DNA from: SZAS-3 sp964386785
GTDB lineage: Bacteria; Chlamydiota; Chlamydiia; Chlamydiales; JAAKFR01
Direction: 5' to 3'
NCBI GenBank assembly: GCA_964386785.1
Contig: CAYLUD010000047.1
Coordinates: 1-8,706 of the forward strand
DNA length: 8,706 nt
The number at the start of each line of letters is the position of its first letter. The stretch's first letter is position 1. The notes beneath the pieces were generated by a model. That model made no database searches, was not told the origin of the DNA, and saw only the letters and a program-made list of their open reading frames with translations. Made by a program: the position numbers and the translations under genes. Shown here in pieces: positions 5,695 through 8,706 of the stretch.

Positions 5695-7212
5695 ATGCGC
5701 GATATAATAAAATTGACTCTCATCGTATATGAAGGTTCAGAACCACTATACGAAACCACTCTTGCTCCCCCTATTCGTATTCCTGCTAGGATTGGAAATC
5801 CTATACGGAATACGAAACCTAAAAGCAAGGGTGTCGTACATCGTATCGTGACACAAGCATTTCGTTTGTTGTTTCCTCCAGAAGATGAGAACAAAAAAAA
5901 AGCCCTGCACATCGCCTTGAACATTCTATTACAGGATAGTCACAATATATGTCCCAGCTGGAGACCTCGATGCTTTCAAGCGATACAACTTGTCAGCAAA
6001 GACTTAGGCATCTATATCAATCGTGATGAACTCACTTCTTTAGTTTCTTCTCAGGCCTCATGGTGGGATGAATCACGCATTTCGACAGAGGAATTACACC
6101 GTGTGTATTCTTTGTTAGTCGATGTCTTGGAATACCCTCCTATTCGTTCGCTCCTACATATTGAAGGAACGCAAGATGCCACAGAAATCGAACTAAAAAC
6201 CTATTATTCTCAGTATCAAGTAGAAGCAGCACATGATAATGGGGAGATTATCTACCAATCCCATCAGAATCGAGCCACCTCCCCTTTAGTATCCCAAGGG
6301 ATCGCTCCATCCTGCAAGCAAGGAGTAATGGAGCAAAGTCGATGGATCTCTTCTACGAGTCCTAGGCAATTTTTCACATATTCAGGACCGATCGAAACAT
6401 CTTTCCATCTTTTAGAAGAAGTACTCCATATCAAGGAGATACAAAACAATCCTGTGTTCCTTCGCAAGCAAGATTGCGCTCCAACTCAATGGATCATGAT
6501 CACTTCATTCTATACTTGGAAAGAATTTGAATGGATTTCCCAGCAAAAACAAGCCATACAGGCACTAGATGGTCAATACCTCGTTACACCCGATCAATCG
6601 TGTCGACTTCGATTTTTGTACACAAATCTACCTTTACATACCACTTGGGCGCCTAGAGAAATCCATGCCGTCTTGCAAGATCTGAATCTAGAGTCCTACA
6701 TCTGGCTCACCCTTTGGACTTATCAAAAGCTCGAGCTACCCACCCACATACTGCAAGAATGGACCGATGTACTATCCAGAAATTACTCTGATTTTTTTCA
6801 ACATGAGACTGCCCGTTTGCATATTTTAGATCACTTTAAAGAAAGCATCCCTGGGATCACACGGTTATTGCAAACAAGAACAGAACCAATGGCTCAAGGA
6901 TTACAACTACTTTTATTAGATCTGCGACAAGATGGTGCAGCGCTCCGTGACCATGATAGACTCATACTACTCTCGCTCATGTCCCAATCTCTTTCATTGC
7001 CTCATCATAAAAACAGTGACCACCGCCTAGTCGATCTAGCCTATGCTAAAGCCCTAGACAAAGCTCAGCATGTCTATACGCAATGGAATCAACATCCATT
7101 TTTACCTGGTCTATCTCCTAAAGCAGAAGCACAATTCCTCTCTTTGTACCGTTTGTACTTAGAATGGGAAGAATCCATGATGTGTCCTATCCACGAGGGG
7201 GCTATCGTCTAA
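5695..7212 (+). CDS. Uncharacterised 505-residue protein
   Basis: I do not recognise this protein. It has no signal peptide, no membrane segment, no nucleotide-binding loop and no obvious repeat. Residues 60-150 and 320-490 look mainly helical and are rich in Leu, Gln and Trp. The N-terminal 45 residues are basic and proline-containing (PPIRIPARIGNPIRN, 25-39). A polar, probably flexible stretch spans about 160-225. Trp and His are frequent through the whole chain. Start: TTG and ATG stand side by side at 5692 and 5695; ATG is chosen, but no Shine-Dalgarno supports it. A GTG at 5848 is an alternative that would place three inverted repeats in the leader. It is divergent from mdh and 40 bp upstream of crcB on the same strand. 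A lineage-specific cytoplasmic or secreted protein is possible; nothing proves secretion. Confidence 0.8.
   Translation: MRDIIKLTLIVYEGSEPLYETTLAPPIRIPARIGNPIRNTKPKSKGVVHRIVTQAFRLLFPPEDENKKKALHIALNILLQDSHNICPSWRPRCFQAIQLVSKDLGIYINRDELTSLVSSQASWWDESRISTEELHRVYSLLVDVLEYPPIRSLLHIEGTQDATEIELKTYYSQYQVEAAHDNGEIIYQSHQNRATSPLVSQGIAPSCKQGVMEQSRWISSTSPRQFFTYSGPIETSFHLLEEVLHIKEIQNNPVFLRKQDCAPTQWIMITSFYTWKEFEWISQQKQAIQALDGQYLVTPDQSCRLRFLYTNLPLHTTWAPREIHAVLQDLNLESYIWLTLWTYQKLELPTHILQEWTDVLSRNYSDFFQHETARLHILDHFKESIPGITRLLQTRTEPMAQGLQLLLLDLRQDGAALRDHDRLILLSLMSQSLSLPHHKNSDHRLVDLAYAKALDKAQHVYTQWNQHPFLPGLSPKAEAQFLSLYRLYLEWEESMMCPIHEGAIV
5723..5753. repeat. Inverted repeat 1 (TCGTATA/TATACGA)
   Basis: TCGTATA (5723-5729) pairs perfectly with TATACGA (5747-5753). 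Inside, GGTT (5734-5737) and AACC (5741-5744) form a second short stem around a CAG loop. It begins 28 bases after the ATG of the 505-residue gene and is the first of three such structures. Confidence 0.7.
5774..5816. repeat. Inverted repeat 2, 17 bp two-part hairpin
   Basis: TTCGTATTCC (5774-5783) pairs perfectly with GGAATACGAA (5807-5816). On exactly the same axis (base 5795), TAGGATT (5787-5793) pairs with AATCCTA (5797-5803) around a GGA loop. Only a symmetrical 3x3 internal loop separates the two stems. It is the strongest secondary structure seen in the window and encodes the PIRIPARIGNPIRN segment. No T-run follows, so a terminator is unlikely. Confidence 0.8.
5831..5854. repeat. Inverted repeat 3 with TCGTAT in the loop
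   Basis: GTGTC (5831-5835) pairs with GACAC (5850-5854), extendable by two G-U pairs in RNA. The loop contains another TCGTAT (5841-5846). Weak alone; notable as the third structure in a row with the same hexamer. Confidence 0.45.
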
Positions 7213-7218
7213 AGCATT

Positions 7219-7244
7219 CTCTATTCTTGTCAGGAAGAAAAGAG
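7219..7244 (+). promoter_or_regulatory. Hairpin over the crcB ribosome-binding region
   Basis: CTCTATTCTT (7219-7228) pairs with AAGAAAAGAG (7235-7244), nine of ten positions (one A-A mismatch), around a GTCAGG loop. It fills most of the 40 bp between the 505-residue gene and crcB and ends eight bases before the ATG at 7253. The purine arm holds the only Shine-Dalgarno-like bases (GGAAG, AAGAG), so folding would hide them. It lacks the conserved bases of the fluoride riboswitch and is too short to be one. Confidence 0.5.
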
Positions 7245-7252
7245 CCTGTTAT

Positions 7253-7657
7253 ATGGACCCTAGTAGATACATTATGGTTTTTGCATCGGTACTATCCATT
7301 GGTTTAGGCGCCACGATGGGCGCCTTATTGCGCTGGGGACTTAGCGGTGTTTTGAACTCTATTTTTCCTCCGATTCCCATGGGCACCCTGGCATCTAATG
7401 TACTAGGCAGTTTTCTTATGGGACTCTTTATGGCTCTGACACAACGCCACACCTTCTTATCGGAATCTATGCGATTGGCTATCGCTACAGGATTTCTGGG
7501 TGGATTAACAACATTTTCCACGTTCTCAGCAGAAAGCGTTACCCTACTCAGCAATCATGAGTATGGTCTTGCCTTCCTCTTGATTGCGTCCCATGTGATA
7601 GGCTGTATCCTGGCTACCCTATTAGGAATTTTTACGATCAAAATTGTTATATTTTAG
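7253..7657 (+). CDS. crcB: Fluoride ion channel CrcB/Fluc
   Basis: CrcB (Fluc) is a small inner-membrane fluoride channel that works as an antiparallel dimer and lets fluoride leave the cell. The 134 residues show four hydrophobic segments and the family signatures: GLGATMGALLRWGLS (17-31), GTLASNVLGSFLMG (44-57) with the pore asparagine, and GFLGGLTTFSTFSAE (80-94) with the TTFSTF sodium and fluoride-binding turn. Length is typical. The ATG at 7253 is used; a second Met at residue 8 could also serve. It is followed within a few bases by a DUF190 gene and preceded at 40 bp by the 505-residue gene, so all three may be co-transcribed. No fluoride riboswitch is visible upstream. Confidence 0.93.
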   Translation: MDPSRYIMVFASVLSIGLGATMGALLRWGLSGVLNSIFPPIPMGTLASNVLGSFLMGLFMALTQRHTFLSESMRLAIATGFLGGLTTFSTFSAESVTLLSNHEYGLAFLLIASHVIGCILATLLGIFTIKIVIF

Positions 7658-7664
7658 GATGAGC

Positions 7665-7982
7665 ATGAACTCTATTTGTTTAACATTCTATTCATACGAG
7701 TTACAAAAACACCACGGAAGACTCCTTCATGAGTGGCTGCTCGAATTTGCGGTACAACAAGGACTACCAGGTGGTTCTGCATTCCGTGGTATCGCTGGCT
7801 TTGGTCTTCAAAGGAGATTGCATGAGGAGCATTTTTTTGAACTAGCCTCTGATGTTCCCGTGGAAGTAAAATTCATTCTTTCTGAAGTGGAAGCATCCCG
7901 TTTTTTACAGAATATCCAGAAAGAAAACGTAGACATTTTTTATACCACATTTCCTATCCAATCAGGAAGGCTTACTCAATAA
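7665..7982 (+). CDS. DUF190 family protein linked to CrcB
   Basis: A 106-residue protein of the DUF190 family, small PII-like proteins often encoded beside crcB, for which a role in fluoride resistance is suspected but not established to my knowledge. GRLLHEWLLEFAVQQGLPGG is followed by the hallmark FRGIAGFG (canonical RGIEGFG). RRLHEEHFFELASDVPVEVKF then matches the conserved SxDLPVVVE region. Start: ATGs at 7659 and 7665 are both possible. 7665 is chosen because AGGA (7656-7659), overlapping the crcB stop, sits five bases before it. The gene is practically fused to the end of crcB, so the two are surely one transcription unit. No membrane segment is present. Confidence 0.88.
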   Translation: MNSICLTFYSYELQKHHGRLLHEWLLEFAVQQGLPGGSAFRGIAGFGLQRRLHEEHFFELASDVPVEVKFILSEVEASRFLQNIQKENVDIFYTTFPIQSGRLTQ

Positions 7983-7996
7983 GCGGGGATCTGTTC

Positions 7997-8025
7997 TTGC
8001 CATTCATTTGAATACTTGCAATAAT
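7997..8025 (+). promoter_or_regulatory. Promoter of the Cys-rich ankyrin gene
   Basis: TTGCCA (7997-8002) and AATAAT (8020-8025), each five of six to the sigma70 consensus, are separated by exactly 17 bases. Transcription would start near 8032, about 19 bases before the ATG at 8051. A short palindrome, TTTCTT-A-AAGAAA, lies right at the predicted start site. AGAAAG is a weak Shine-Dalgarno. The rest of the 68 bp spacer after DUF190 shows no terminator. Confidence 0.6.
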
Positions 8026-8050
8026 AATTTTTCTTAAAGAAAGTGTTTTT

Positions 8051-8706
8051 ATGAGTTGCGTGACACCAGAGAAAGGGATGGGTTGTTGTTGTATTTCGTG
8101 TTGTACAGCCAACCCATTAGAAGAAAACAAAAGCACACGTCTTTATTCATTAGGTTGTCGCATACAATCTTACCTATGCTGTTTATTTTCTTCTTATTCA
8201 ATAATAAAAACGGATGAAACGACTCCACAACCAGCCTCTACCAACTCGCGCCGCATCTGTTTTTTAGGGTGTTGCGTTCCTTCTAATCCTATAAGTAATA
8301 CTGTGGACAAACTGAACCTATGCGTCTTAGAAGGATGTTCTCATGTCTATTCATGCGAAGCATGCACATGTCTCCCTATTACCAGCCAGCCATCACCTAT
8401 ACCTCCAACTTCGAGCTCTTCGCCTCAGCAGAATTCGCAAAAATTTCCTGTCATAGAAAAAGAACAGACACCAGTTGATCCAAAAAATCAGACAGAGTGT
8501 TGTGATTCAGACAGAGATCAGCAGTACGATGCACGTATAGCCAAGAAAGTGATTCCGAATGAGGAGACTGATCGTCTATATGAAAAGATCAGTAAGGCTG
8601 TGGTGGCAGCTGCAGGGAACGGTCATCTAGAGGTGATTCAACACCTTCGTTCCTTTCTTCCTCAAGGCACAATGACGAGTCGGAATGATGTAATAAAGGC
8701 TGTGGT
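8051..8706 (+). CDS. Partial Cys-rich ankyrin-repeat protein (C-terminus off right edge)
   Basis: The frame is open for 218 codons from ATG 8051 to the window end. Residues 1-107 hold 17 cysteines in clusters (CCCISCC 12-18, CC 43-44, CFLGCC 70-75, CEACTC 102-107). Two more lie at 150-151. The cysteine region appears to be two diverged copies: CCxxNP-type segments at 17-22 and 74-80, each followed by an LGC/EGC turn and a second cysteine group. A Pro/Ser/Gln-rich linker (about 109-147) follows. From about 181, AVVAAAGNGHLEVIQHL is a clear ankyrin motif, and DVIKAVV at the edge looks like the start of the next repeat. No signal peptide or long membrane segment is seen. Ankyrin proteins are common host-directed effectors in intracellular bacteria; clustered cysteines could be lipid-modified in a host, or bind metal. 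Function is inference; the gene has its own promoter. Confidence 0.8.
   Translation, partial: MSCVTPEKGMGCCCISCCTANPLEENKSTRLYSLGCRIQSYLCCLFSSYSIIKTDETTPQPASTNSRRICFLGCCVPSNPISNTVDKLNLCVLEGCSHVYSCEACTCLPITSQPSPIPPTSSSSPQQNSQKFPVIEKEQTPVDPKNQTECCDSDRDQQYDARIAKKVIPNEETDRLYEKISKAVVAAAGNGHLEVIQHLRSFLPQGTMTSRNDVIKAV

Noticed and set aside
5688..5924. Minus-strand frame antisense to the start of the 505-residue gene
   Set aside because: Its stop lies in the AT-rich spacer and its product shows no motif. The plus frame continues for 505 codons, so this is a shadow.
7213..7252. Fluoride riboswitch upstream of crcB
   Set aside because: The 40-base gap is too short and lacks the conserved bases of the crcB RNA motif; only a simple hairpin is present.

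Overview
The window looks like chromosomal DNA from a member of the Chlamydiota, probably outside the family Chlamydiaceae. The main evidence is gene content and order. hflX sits next to a phnP-like metallo-beta-lactamase gene, and close by are a standalone DadA/MnmC-type FAD oxidoreductase and an NAD-dependent malate dehydrogenase. From memory, Chlamydia trachomatis has the same four genes close together (around CT375-CT376 and CT379-CT380). The malate dehydrogenase and HflX sequences have a chlamydial look. A citrate synthase gene is also present, and Chlamydiaceae lack that enzyme while amoeba-associated and other 'environmental' chlamydiae keep it. This placement is inference; no database search was run.

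Layout. Bases 1-238 (minus) hold the N-terminal part of a small membrane protein with two close hydrophobic segments, resembling a chlamydial inclusion-membrane (Inc) protein. Bases 295-2362 (minus) are a two-gene operon, phnP-like then hflX, overlapping by 26 bp. A 47 bp divergent spacer follows, then the FAD oxidoreductase on plus (2410-3465). It converges on a second minus-strand operon, mdh then gltA (5649 to 3507), where gltA starts at a TTG inside the last codons of mdh with a full Shine-Dalgarno. A 45 bp, very AT-rich divergent spacer separates mdh from a plus-strand run: a 505-residue protein I do not recognise (5695-7212), the fluoride channel gene crcB (7253-7657) and a DUF190 gene (7665-7982). 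A good promoter at 7997-8025 then serves a cysteine-rich, ankyrin-containing protein (from 8051) that runs off the right edge.

How the genes work together. Malate dehydrogenase makes the oxaloacetate that citrate synthase condenses with acetyl-CoA, so the overlapping pair is a small TCA-entry operon. CrcB and DUF190 are a recurrent pair, with CrcB exporting fluoride. HflX is a ribosome-associated GTPase. The two window ends carry the most host-interaction-like genes: an Inc-like protein on the left and a Cys-rich ankyrin protein on the right.

Most unusual non-coding signals. The first 160 bases of the 505-residue gene hold three successive inverted repeats with five copies of TCGTAT/ATACGA. 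A near-perfect hairpin directly before crcB overlaps its likely ribosome-binding region. No tRNA, rRNA, CRISPR array, insertion sequence or replication origin was seen. No gene-free stretch exceeds 70 bases.
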